A stretch of 64,000 nucleotides of DNA. Source: Chloranthus sessilifolius. Lineage: Eukaryota > Streptophyta > Magnoliopsida > Chloranthales > Chloranthaceae. Shown one piece after another: positions 46,301 to 51,095 of the stretch; the stretch's first letter is position 1, and each line of letters begins with the position of its first letter. The notes below the pieces were generated by a model. It searched no databases. It was not told where the DNA came from and saw only the letters and a program-made list of their open reading frames with translations. The position numbers and the translations under genes are program-made. The stretch covers positions 37,822,287-37,886,286 of the forward strand of contig CM037590.1 of NCBI GenBank assembly GCA_021018995.1, read 5' to 3'.

Positions 46301-47121
46301 GGATGTAACTATAGCCTAACAATCATGTTGATCGGAGATCAGAGAAGTTTTTCACATTACATGTGGACTGTTGTTAAGGATCTAACCAATACAACCAAAA
46401 GCACCTATTCTTTATCGGAGTAGAAAGTGCAACGGTTAATTCCTTATTATGTTGGGTTCATAACAACGGTTCTTGTAATCATTTTAACCATTAATTTGGA
46501 AGCTCTAACTAGATTGATTACAATTGCCCAACCACTATGAAGTTTTCAGTGGGTCACATCTCATACCACATCGACGGTTCAGATCTATGCCATTGGCTCA
46601 ATATGTATAATAAAGATGAGTATGCTATATTCTTTCGTGATGAGAGGACATTGAATCGAAAAATTCATTACCCCACAATAGTTTCTCCATATATCTAACC
46701 CCGAATCTAAAAAATTTGAAATTCAATTAAGAGTATAATTAAAAACACTAGTACAACAAACACGAGTATGCCCATATTCCTTCGCAATTATAATACTTTA
46801 AATCAAAATATACAATACCCACAACAATTTTCCATATATCTAACTACCCTCAATCAAAACATATCGAAATTGAACTTATATTTATAAAAACAGGATTCGA
46901 AATTTACTCCAAAAACACAATAAATGAATGAAATTGTAAGAGATAACAGTATTTTGGGTTATAAATCAACCATATCTAAGGAGAAATACAAGTAACAACT
47001 TACTTGATGGGTGATGAGGATATGAAATTCTAAAAGGAGAAGGTGGGGAAGATGGGAGGAAACGTGGAAAAGACAGAAGAGTGGCATTTCCTCTGCCAAC
47101 GAAAGTAGCCCTGAACGCCAT
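9667..47121 (-). CDS. DCC-family (DUF393) thiol-disulfide oxidoreductase, 7 exons over 37.5 kb
   Basis: Joined minus-strand exons: 47121-47004, 41018-40921, 34521-34414, 27492-27436, 23222-23157, 10122-10062 and 9773-9667. Together they give 615 nt, 204 residues, all phases compatible and every intron GT-AG. Residues 1 to about 40 are Ser/Pro/Arg-rich with few acidic residues, like a plastid transit peptide (inference). KMLYDGECPLC (residues 59-69) carries the DxxCxxC motif of DCC proteins (Asp63, Cys66, Cys69). Further conserved plant blocks are FVDISSNEYSSEENQGLDY, MGRIHAILSDGTVV, LYEEVGLGWVYA and VYGVWAKFRLQITGRP. The family is predicted to act in thiol-disulfide exchange; its substrate is not known to me. 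Coding density is 1.6 percent. Introns hold two LINE pieces, several solo LTRs, TRIMs, hAT MITEs and a complete MULE. The open frame across all exons argues for a functional gene. Confidence 0.93.
10062..10122 (-). CDS. DCC gene exon 6
   Basis: Twenty codons plus one base (150-169), beginning IATIANAVYGVWAKFR. Acceptor TTCACAG|ATTGCA, donor ACAG|GTAAAG. Phase 1. Confidence 0.92.
10123..11178. other. DCC intron 5, exon-6-proximal part
   Basis: AT-rich intron sequence. No coding region or bounded repeat recognised. Confidence 0.5.
11179..11356. mobile_element. MULE-type MITE with 9-bp duplication
   Basis: A 178-bp element whose two halves are largely inverted copies. The ends GAGATAGTCTA / TAGACTAACTC pair approximately, and inner arms AGTCCACAC.. 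/ ..GTGTGGACT pair more closely. Flanks are the perfect 9-bp repeat TATCATCAT at 11170-11178 and 11357-11365. Nine-base duplications are typical of Mutator-like elements. It could fold as a long hairpin. No coding capacity. Confidence 0.85.
11357..11936. other. DCC intron 5, left flank of tandem repeats
   Basis: No gene. It may be the beginning of a repeat unit (possibly an LTR) that includes the tandem arrays to its right. No terminal duplication was found. Confidence 0.35.
11937..12484. repeat. Tandem array, unit about 118 bp
   Basis: Four to five diverged copies of a unit containing GACCAAAA..AGATCTGGTCAATAT, AATAAATCCACC.TTGGATC, GATCTCGTATTATGATCG and GTCAACGAGTCCACC in fixed order. Confidence 0.8.
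12485..13223. other. DCC intron 5, between arrays
   Basis: Non-coding. It holds a short duplication (TCATAGCTCTTATCCTAAG at about 12838 and 12879) and an A-rich tract near 12935-12960. Confidence 0.4.
13224..13590. repeat. Minisatellite of palindromic about 31-bp units
   Basis: About a dozen copies of a unit centred on GGCACCTAGGTGCC or its T-substituted forms (GACACCTAGGTGTC), separated by TAAGTA(C/T)GATATCT-like spacers. Each unit is itself a palindrome. Confidence 0.88.
13591..15079. other. DCC intron 5, left of MULE-1
   Basis: It contains a TATA-like CTATAAGTAG at about 13639 and a perfectly spaced 45-bp tandem duplication (14284-14328 and 14329-14373, nearly identical). The stretch 11.6-13.9 kb could be a solo LTR with internal satellites, but I found no terminal duplication. 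No gene. Confidence 0.4.
15080..15185. repeat. MULE-1 left terminal inverted repeat
   Basis: Inverted match to 22452-22557. It is close to the TIRs of MULE-2 over most of its length, which ties the two elements together. Confidence 0.95.
15203..15242. mobile_element. Fragment of a GATACG-core hAT MITE
   Basis: It reads like the right end of the MITE family: GATACGTATCGG core motifs, then ATTTTGACC and terminal TATG. The left end is missing. It lies exactly where MULE-1 lacks the N-terminal region present in MULE-2, so an insertion-deletion is likely. Confidence 0.55.
15806..16097. repeat. Palindrome array in ULP intron 1 of MULE-1
   Basis: Alternating ACTTACATTATCGG.CGATAATGTAAGT units, about 40 bp per double unit, roughly seven copies. 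The related intron in MULE-2 (about 54,820-54,900) is short and has no array. Confidence 0.85.
16098..16308. mobile_element. hAT MITE with GATACG core, inside MULE-1
   Basis: The ends are CATGGATCAAAAT and ATTTTGATCCTTG, an inverted repeat with one end mismatch. The perfect 8-bp duplication CAGCCAAT lies at 16090-16097 and 16309-16316. The core is CGATACGTATCG-type palindromic motifs. It sits in intron 1 of the ULP-like gene. Confidence 0.9.
16440..16990 (+). repeat. Coding minisatellite, Pro/Thr-rich repeats
   Basis: Within ULP exon 2, a unit of about 51 bp encodes KPTTPQPTHQSTAPQPT-like 17-residue repeats, with shorter variants. A diverged counterpart is read antisense in MULE-2 (about 54,530-54,770). 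The antisense open frame here is only its shadow. Confidence 0.85.
18209..19080. other. MULE-1 spacer after the ULP gene
   Basis: Non-coding sequence between the convergent genes. It holds an AT-rich tract and a CT microsatellite near 18478-18491. No gene recognised. Confidence 0.45.
19081..19330. repeat. Palindrome array between convergent MULE-1 genes
   Basis: About a dozen units of GCTNACTTAAGTTAGC-like palindromes joined by short GC-rich linkers, period about 20 bp. The central TTA is typically inside CTTAAG or CTTATG. Confidence 0.9.
19485..22083 (-). pseudogene. MURA-type transposase gene of MULE-1, broken
   Basis: Minus strand, ATG at 22083. In order: an N-terminal PB1-like region (VSLRIGNELVFTALSDFDDL); an acidic/Pro linker; the MuDR-type DNA-binding region (FRNKKSFQKALKEFAV, then CRWRIHASK-like sequence with HTC) at 21096-20683; a MULE core starting LFPIAFGVVLKENEDHWTW near 20380; a SWIM-type zinc finger (CTC..LPCSHV) near 19800; basic GRPKKRRIRSKGE; and a C-terminal CCHC knuckle CKNCNKYGHNHRLC. 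Breaks: a frameshift near 21,840, several stops, and a deletion of about 150 bp in the catalytic core relative to MULE-2, removing the DRQKGL and FPN..H..C..H blocks. It cannot encode an active transposase. Confidence 0.9.
22137..22260. repeat. Palindrome array upstream of MULE-1 transposase
   Basis: Repeated CTATCTTAAGATAGC palindromes (5-6 units) about 60 bases upstream of the transposase ATG, between the gene and the right TIR. Confidence 0.88.
22452..22557. repeat. MULE-1 right terminal inverted repeat
   Basis: Inverted match to 15080-15185, ending GCAAATTTCCC next to the CCACGAATA duplication. Confidence 0.95.
22567..23156. other. DCC intron 5, exon-5-proximal part
   Basis: AT-rich intron sequence. 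No feature recognised. Confidence 0.5.
23157..23222 (-). CDS. DCC gene exon 5
   Basis: Twenty-two codons (128-149), beginning AFRRLYEEVGLGWVYA. Acceptor TTGCAG|GCATTC, donor CCT|GTAAGT. Phase 0. It lies about 600 bases from MULE-1 on one side and about 570 from a solo LTR on the other. Confidence 0.92.
23605..23794 (-). pseudogene. 3' end of a LINE reverse-transcriptase ORF
   Basis: The minus strand reads DPVRRIEMLQAQGSRRGRS, WRNSTHKAELKWMG and a (GAT)n tail at 23611-23633. This is the pattern of the C-terminus and 3' microsatellite tail of plant RTE/L1-like LINEs. The rest of the element lies beyond the solo LTR, at 26607-26826. Confidence 0.65.
23795..26309. mobile_element. Solo LTR, 2.5 kb (family A, copy 1)
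   Basis: Starts TGTAATATCCCGAAAA and ends GAACTGTCACA. The perfect 5-bp duplication TCTAA lies at 23790-23794 and 26310-26314. It is similar along its length to the solo LTR at 48674-51095. It contains a block of ATCGATTAATCGAT palindromes (24375-24785) and repeated ACATCCCAGGGATG motifs. There is no coding region. The family is a large-LTR retrotransposon, probably Ty3/gypsy; the internal region is not in the window. Confidence 0.92.
24375..24785. repeat. ATCGATTAATCGAT palindrome array in the solo LTR
   Basis: About twenty TCGATTAATCGATT or TCGACTAATCGATT elements at irregular 10-40 bp spacing, interrupted by short unique words. The homologous block in copy 2 (49250-49590) has fewer elements. 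Confidence 0.9.
26310..26606 (-). mobile_element. Copia-type 3' LTR and polypurine tract remnant
   Basis: On the minus strand GCACCAACTTGAGGGGAG is followed by TGTTGGTGTGTACATAG (LTR start at 26559), the usual junction of a copia polyprotein end, polypurine tract and 3' LTR. The LTR start matches the solo LTR at 28877-29057. A (GA)n tract lies at 26366-26392. The far end is cut by the family-A solo LTR. Confidence 0.7.
26607..26826 (-). pseudogene. LINE reverse-transcriptase C-terminal fragment
   Basis: The minus strand reads SGVLCDPRVPLLLKG, then a shortened linker, then AADMRMLRWIRGITRKDKI, RNEYIRGNLGLTTIKEK. This is the thumb/C-terminal region of plant non-LTR reverse transcriptases. The segment between LLKG and the MLRW block is shorter than usual. 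It is 5'-truncated, and interrupted on its 3' side by the copia LTR and then the solo LTR. Confidence 0.85.
26827..27435. other. DCC intron 4, exon-4-proximal part
   Basis: AT-rich. No gene or bounded repeat recognised. The short open frames on both strands overlap each other and lack any family pattern. Confidence 0.5.
27436..27492 (-). CDS. DCC gene exon 4
   Basis: Nineteen codons (109-127), AMGRIHAILSDGTVVRDVE, between TTTAG|GCTATG and GAG|GTATGT. Phase 0. It is recognised only by its fit to the DCC family. Confidence 0.92.
27493..28876. other. DCC intron 3, left part
   Basis: Non-coding. Three diverged copies of a unit of about 55-60 bp lie at 27866-28032 (GAGTTAGCA(G/A)GGAGAAGG .. CTGCTAAAGCAGGTA). 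The remainder shows nothing recognisable. Confidence 0.5.
28877..29057 (+). mobile_element. Copia-type solo LTR, 181 bp
   Basis: Starts TGTTGGTGTGCACATAG and ends ACTCAACA. The perfect 5-bp duplication GAGTT lies at 28872-28876 and 29058-29062. Its start matches the copia LTR at 26559 (minus). Confidence 0.9.
29223..30103. mobile_element. Non-autonomous hAT element, 881 bp, GTATCGTATC ends
   Basis: The ends are CAAGCTTGTCAAAT and (reverse complement) CATGGTTGTCAATC. The perfect 8-bp duplication ATGCCACC lies at 29215-29222 and 30104-30111. Subterminal regions on both sides are rich in GTATCGTATC-like motifs. The interior is AT-rich without a transposase. Confidence 0.9.
30484..30697. mobile_element. 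hAT MITE with TTTCGGCC core, 214 bp
   Basis: The ends are CATGGATCAAAATTTCGG and CGAAATTTTGATCCTTG. The perfect 8-bp duplication GACTGGAG lies at 30476-30483 and 30698-30705. It has the same termini as the MITE at 16098-16308, but a TTTCGGCCGAAA-type core instead of GATACG. Confidence 0.92.
30945..32990 (+). mobile_element. Possible solo LTR or LTR fragment
   Basis: Starts TGTAACGATCGAGATTTTTC, a typical gypsy LTR opening. It has a TATA-like TATAAATATAAG near 31330, followed by a transcript-like region and a short CAGAATCT repeat cluster (31730-31850). The right end and duplication were not found, so the end given is approximate. Confidence 0.35.
32991..34413. other. DCC intron 3, exon-3-proximal part
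   Basis: Contains (GA)n at about 33214-33249 and a compound (TA)n(TG)n microsatellite at 34244-34322. The open frame over the GA tract is simple-repeat translation. No gene. Confidence 0.6.
34414..34521 (-). CDS. DCC gene exon 3
   Basis: Codons 73-108, starting VNMLKERNKLYGSIKFVD and ending GLDYQT. Acceptor TTTTCAG|GTTAAC, donor ACT|GTATGC. Exactly 36 codons, phase 0. Confidence 0.92.
34522..36212. other. DCC intron 2, left part
   Basis: No gene or bounded element recognised. A GA-rich stretch lies near 35095-35130. Confidence 0.45.
36213..36842. mobile_element. hAT element with GATACG core, carrying a TRIM
   Basis: The ends are CAAGGTGTCAAAC and (reverse complement) CATGGTATCAATAC. The 8-bp flanks CATATTTA (36205-36212) and CTTATTTA (36843-36850) differ at one base. 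The core has repeated GATACGTATCGGCC motifs, including a 37-39 bp tandem duplication at about 36605-36680. Without the TRIM the element is about 290 bp. Confidence 0.85.
36246..36578 (-). mobile_element. TRIM (miniature LTR retrotransposon), 333 bp
   Basis: Two 119-bp LTRs (36460-36578 and 36246-36364), each TGTTAGAATAGT.. on the minus strand. A primer-site-like TGTATCAAAGCAGGT follows the first and a G-rich polypurine tract (ATGTGGGGGCG) precedes the second. The perfect 5-bp duplication GGTAT lies at 36241-36245 and 36579-36583. No coding capacity. Both LTRs keep a GGGCTATATATA promoter-like motif. Confidence 0.95.
36851..37825. other. DCC intron 2, middle
   Basis: No gene recognised. A TG at 37321 preceded by CAGGT could be the left limit of a reversed LTR ending at 39605. 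Confidence 0.35.
37321..39605 (-). mobile_element. Possible reversed LTR (low confidence)
   Basis: On the minus strand the sequence at 39605 starts TGTAATAACCCAACTTTTAC, a gypsy-like LTR opening. A TATA-like CTATAAATAAGGGG lies near 38820 with a GA-rich leader after it. Flanks AAGGT (39606-39610) and CAGGT (37316-37320) match at four of five bases. It contains a 60-bp-type minisatellite (39105-39370: CATCTCCAAGGG(T/C)CAAGTG) and a 21-22 bp repeat (38565-38635: GATTAATTAGGCTAA). Confidence 0.35.
37826..38140. repeat. Diverged tandem duplication, unit about 155 bp
   Basis: Two consecutive copies share ATATCAGAGCACTT, GACCCTTCTGATGTTGG-like and CCCCATCAATAGG-like words in the same order, each followed by ACATATAACATAT. 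Confidence 0.8.
39611..40920. other. DCC intron 2, exon-2-proximal part, with truncated GATACG MITE
   Basis: At 40476 the sequence CAAGGGTCAAAATCTCGG begins a hAT MITE of the GATACG family that runs to about 40680. No matching right end or duplication was found, so it is truncated. The rest is AT-rich intron. Confidence 0.6.
40921..41018 (-). CDS. DCC gene exon 2 (redox motif)
   Basis: Encodes residues 40-72, including the DGECPLC motif. The acceptor is GCAG|TAGACC. A second in-frame AG six bases upstream (exon start at 41024) would add two residues, so the exact start is ambiguous. The donor is GAG|GTCTCT, a weak match to consensus beyond GT, but it joins exon 3 in frame at the conserved CMREVN sequence. 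Confidence 0.88.
41019..42303. other. DCC intron 1, left part
   Basis: No gene recognised. At 41856-41880 TACGGGTGGCAACAG resembles a hAT terminus. A weak inverse partner lies near 44690-44711. Confidence 0.4.
42304..43262 (-). mobile_element. Reversed solo LTR of the gypsy family, in DCC intron 1
   Basis: Starts (plus strand) TGACGCGGGACGG and ends GGCGTCCCCGTCA, like the solo LTR at 3246-4140, and is similar to it throughout. Flanking pentamers GTAAT (42299-42303) and GTAGT (43263-43267) differ at one base. The GC-rich block 42988-43100 has CTCGCGCGAG palindromes. Confidence 0.88.
43266..44210 (+). pseudogene. Old copy of a 30K-type viral movement-protein homologue
   Basis: Two open blocks on the plus strand, 43384-43581 and about 43920-44060, together resemble the 30K movement-protein superfamily core and its integrated plant-genome homologues. 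Recognised patterns are VWLALTFHGRKGLP, LALLDSHFKQYQHACIGT, then NIGTVLINFFPNFNLSLRD and LKVQVQIT. A possible upstream piece (about 43270-43375) is out of frame. Breaks: a TRIM inserted at 43588-43917, a stop codon at the insertion site, and a frameshift before 43384. Active relatives move viral genomes through plasmodesmata. This copy is dead. The original virus group is not clear. Confidence 0.6.
43588..43917 (+). mobile_element. TRIM, 330 bp, inside the movement-protein homologue
   Basis: LTRs at 43588-43719 and 43771-43917 both start TGTTGGG and end ATAAGATCCTACA. The primer site TGGTATCAGAGCCAGG begins at 43722, an excellent initiator-Met match. The polypurine tract GAGGGGGGGAT ends at 43770. 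The perfect 5-bp duplication AAACT lies at 43583-43587 and 43918-43922. The internal region is only 51 bp. Confidence 0.96.
44211..47003. other. DCC intron 1, exon-1-proximal part
   Basis: No gene recognised. Diverged repeats of GTGCCACGCACAAAA and ATTAACAGTGAAACA words (44785-44945, 45735-45830) suggest an old dispersed repeat. An open stretch at 45277-45468 has no recognisable family pattern. Confidence 0.4.
47004..47121 (-). CDS. DCC gene exon 1 (start codon, transit-peptide region)
   Basis: ATG is at 47121-47119 in AAAATGG context. It encodes 39 residues plus one base, beginning MAFRATFVGRGNATLL. The donor is CAA|GTAAGT (intron starts at 47003). An in-frame ATG further upstream is open back to 47193, but the family-like start is this one. 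Confidence 0.85.
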
Positions 47122-47440
47122 TTTCTTCTGAGTTTGTTGTGTACCTTGCTGGCAACTGATGCCGCTAAGTTTATTTGGAGTAGCAGTCAACAACGTTCAC
47201 CAGTTTCCAATATGAGTCCCTCTGTTCGCGCCTACAGGTTTACTGGCAACCTCCAACTCAAACTCATTGACTGGTGGGAAATAGACCACATCCTTTTTCA
47301 CTCAAATATTCACCAATGGATCTCGAAGACCACATGGCACAGATCTTAAGAAAGTGGCCCTCAAAACAAATGACACATGTCACGCATGATTTTAGTGATT
47401 TTAGAGACTTTTTTTTTAATCTGTTCACGTGGAATAAAAA
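47122..47440 (-). promoter_or_regulatory. Residual DCC promoter / 5' UTR, cut by MULE-2
   Basis: Only 319 bases separate the DCC ATG from the MULE-2 terminus. A perfect G-box CACGTG lies at 47426-47431, immediately before the 9-bp MULE duplication. A weak TATA-like GAATATTTGAG lies at about 47301-47313. G-boxes bind bZIP/bHLH factors in light- and stress-regulated plant genes; use here is an inference. Confidence 0.5.
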
Positions 47441-47559
47441 GGAAAATTTGCACTTTCGGCCCTATAAGTTTGCGTATTTATAAAAACGGTCCTATGGTTT
47501 CAAACTTTGCAGAACAGGCCAGCTCCAAACCAAGCCGTATCCAGGTCAGCACCAACCTT
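47441..47559. repeat. MULE-2 left terminal inverted repeat
   Basis: Starts GGAAAATTTGCACTTTCGG and pairs with 56568-56686. Confidence 0.94.
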
Positions 47560-47699
47560 GTTTCCCTTATATATATATACTTATTTTCCTTTATTTTTCA
47601 TTATTTCTTGTATTGTCATTTCTAGTTTCGACTACAGTTGGTAGTCCAGTGAATTGTAATCGGCTAGGTAATCTAAAATCCCTTTATAGCAAACTTTAT

Positions 47700-47970
47700 A
47701 AATTATAAGATAGAGTGGTGGCCGATATCTTAAGTCAGTGGACGAGATATCTTATGATAACTGAAAGTTATCTTAAGATATCGACCGCTATCGTAAGGTA
47801 GCGGGACGCTATCATAAGATATCAGTCAATATCTTAAAGTAGCGGGCGATATCTTAAGTTATTGGCCGCAATCATAAGATAGTTGCCGTTATCTTAGGGG
47901 TAGTGGCCGATATCTTAAGATATCGCCTGCTACCCTAAGTTAACGTCCAATATCATAAGTCAGTGGCCCG
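47700..47970. repeat. Palindrome array upstream of MULE-2 transposase
   Basis: About a dozen ATCTTAAGATA-centred palindromes with GG/GC-rich linkers (CTATCTTAAGATATCG and variants), partly decayed. It lies between the left TIR and the transposase ATG, the same position as 22137-22260 in MULE-1. Confidence 0.88.
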
Positions 47971-48673
47971 TTGACTTTTAAACTGTTAGTCAAATATGAC
48001 ATTGTTAATCAACTAATTTTCTTCTTTTTTTTTAATATTATAGGTTTAAATGGATGTTCTCCTTCTTTGCTATTTTGAGTTCGTCTATGTTGGTGATAAT
48101 ACTTACAACGAAGGACAGCGAAGGATTGTCACTATCACGGAAAACATATCATTTGATCAGTTTATGTAAAAAAATGTATGCGATCAGTAGGACTTGACCG
48201 GAAGAACATGCAATTACACTAACGGTTTCATTATGCATAAGGAATGAGCTGGTGTTTGCGAATTGTCAGACTCCGATGATCTTACAAATTTATTCATAGC
48301 ATATCATATTGATAATGGTGTGATAAATATTTATATCGAAAAATCATTGGTCACTCCTATAACGGAAATTTTATCGTCTTTATAAACATTTCAACCGTTG
48401 CAGAAAACAAACGAAGATCATCAAGAATGTGAGGAAAATGTCAGATTAGTAGATAATGATGGTGTGAAATCAGAACATTCGATTGAAAATCAAGGAATAT
48501 GATTTGAAAATGACAACATCGCTGCACCAATGATAGTCGATAATGATAGAAATATGAATATTGAATTTTGCCCATACCGTAGGCCTCTGGAGTAACCCTC
48601 TTCAAATATTTCAATAAGAGAAGGCGATGAAGATCAAGGATATCGTCCTCAAATGAATCTGATGCATGATATA

Positions 48674-51095
48674 TGTAACATCCCGAAAAATTGACCGTCT
48701 GACTTTGACCTCGGTATATGTGCCCGATTGATCGTAGGTTTGATCAAGTGATGATCAAACATTGAGTTCATGAAGTTACGTACTAATGTGAGATTAGTGT
48801 GACCTAAATGTAAGGTATTGCGTTAAGTTGCAGTCACATACACCTATCTTTGGTGTATGTGTTTAACACACAAGGCCAAGAGGGGATATAAGGGTTTAAT
48901 AACCCTATTTCCCTTTTGTTTGGTTGTCAAAGAGTTAAGAGGAGAGAGAGAGAGAGAGAGAAGTAAAGAGGAGTTATTGAGGAGGAAGTGAATGCAAATA
49001 AAATGACTAATTAGAGCATTCATTGACAGATTCAAAGCGATTGGGATCGTGAAGCAAATGATGGAACCCTAGCCATCAAACCCAACAAATCAATCCCTTA
49101 AAGGGATTCTTGAGGTAAATTTTAACTCAAGGTTAATACATAGATGTGTAGTGATTAAATTCAGTCAAATATGCTTAAAGAGATAGATTAAAGGCTTGGA
49201 AAAGAAGGGAAAAAGATTTGGAAGAACAGTCCGAAAGGGAGCTGAATCTGGCCAAATTGATTAATCGAAATTGGGATTCGATTAATCGATTTTGGCCCAG
49301 AAGTTGAAAAGTCAAGTAAGGCCATTTGGATTTCGATTAGTCGATTTAGAAATCGACTAATCGACTGAGCATCGCCAGTGGCTGGAGAAACAAGACCTGG
49401 GGAAATCAACTAATCGATTTCAGACTTCGACTACTCGAATTAAGAATCAACGTTACTATGCCATGAATTTCGATTAATCGATTTTGGATCGATTAATCGA
49501 TTTTGGACTTCGATTAATCGATTTTGGGAATCGATTAATCGATTTGGGTTTCGATTAATCGATTTTGGGAATCGATTAATCGATTTTGGCAGACTCAGTT
49601 GACTTTTGAAATTTTCTTTAAAATTGAGGGAGGGTCTAAGACCTTCTTTATTACAGCTTTAGTGATGGATTGCGTGTGTTATGATGTACCATAGGTAGTA
49701 CGTGTGAGCATGAGCACAAGGAGCCGCGTGGGACCTTAATGCTTGAAAGTTCAAAGACTTGAGGTAGGGAACACCTTGAACATGTATTTTAATTTCAAGA
49801 GCATGTATGTAGTGATATAATTATCAGACTTGAAATTATTTTAACTATGAAAAGCTTTGTGAAAATGGGTGTGTGTGTGACACCAAGAATGTGATAAAGA
49901 CATCAGTATGATGCAAGAAATTAAGAATAAGTATTCTAATGAGGTTGAGACATCCCCAGGGGATGAGAAAGTAATAAAGGCATCAGGTGTGATGCGGGTA
50001 TGTATACATCCCAGGGATGTATACATAGGATTGAATAATTACTATTGAGGCCTAACTGATATAAGATAGCACACTTACAGGGTAAACAACTATATGTAAA
50101 GCACATGTTATTTTTATTATTTGAGGTTTGATAGGATACCCCACCGACGTGGCGGGATACCCACGACTAACGCGGCAGGATATCCGTGACCGGAATGGCG
50201 GCGAATCCGTAAACCAGTACAGAGGTTTATCCGTAACCGTAATTACATCCCAGGGATGTTGTGTGATATTTAACCCCGTCGCCTAGTAAGAAAGGGGTTT
50301 GGGTTGTATTTCCAGGGAATACATTTTTACAACTATCTAATTAGATGACGATGAAGGGTATCTCATCGGGGCTCAATGCTATATTGCTCGGGGATTACTT
50401 AAGTTAAAGATTTAAGTTTTGCTTTAGGCCTGTTCAGTGTCATTCATGATAAATCAACAGTAAAGTAAGACATATTAACTATCAGTAAACTTGAATGTAA
50501 TTCATCAAATTTAAACTATTTTTCTAGCAAAAGCATAGACTCATCATGCTTAGAGTATCATGGAATATATGTGAGTTTTAACTTATATGTTCATTGTGTT
50601 TGTTCCCTATTGAGCTAGGATGTAGCTCACCCCTTTAGACTATACATCGCAGGTCCACAGATAGCAGCAGCTGAGGCTTCGGGAGACGTAGATTCGGGTG
50701 ATTCGGATTACATCCCTGGAGACGAGTTGGAGCCTCAAAGTGAGGACTTCTTCGATAGAGTGGGTTTTGAGTGATTGAGCTTTTGCGGCTATGTCAAGCC
50801 TTTATTTTATTGAACATGTAATTAAATTGAATTACTCTTTTGGCGAACCATCTGGGGCGATCTGTATATCATCGATGGTTCAGATCGGTTCTCTATTCAT
50901 GCGATGGCATGAAAGTAGAACTGTCTTTTGCATATGCCAGTTGGACATATTAACTGTTTCCGCTTTATGAGATTAATTGCTTTAATTATTTAATTATGCT
51001 TGTTATACCAATATTTCGTGTATAGCTTTGTGGCACGGTCTGGAGGATCGTACTGATGGCACGGGTTTCGAGGTGTCAAAATTCAGGCTGTCACA
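48674..51095. mobile_element. Solo LTR, 2.4 kb (family A, copy 2), inside MULE-2 transposase
   Basis: Starts TGTAACATCCCGAAAA and ends GGCTGTCACA. Flanks ATATA (48669-48673) and ATACA (51096-51100) differ at one base. MULE-1 carries the unoccupied site (GATACATCTCAGCTC on its minus strand, near 21460), which fixes the target as ATACA. Homologous to 23795-26309. Confidence 0.94.
49250..49590. repeat. ATCGATTAATCGAT array in family-A LTR copy 2
   Basis: A counterpart of 24375-24785 with fewer units and cleaner TCGATTAATCGATTTTGG repeats toward its right end. Confidence 0.88.
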
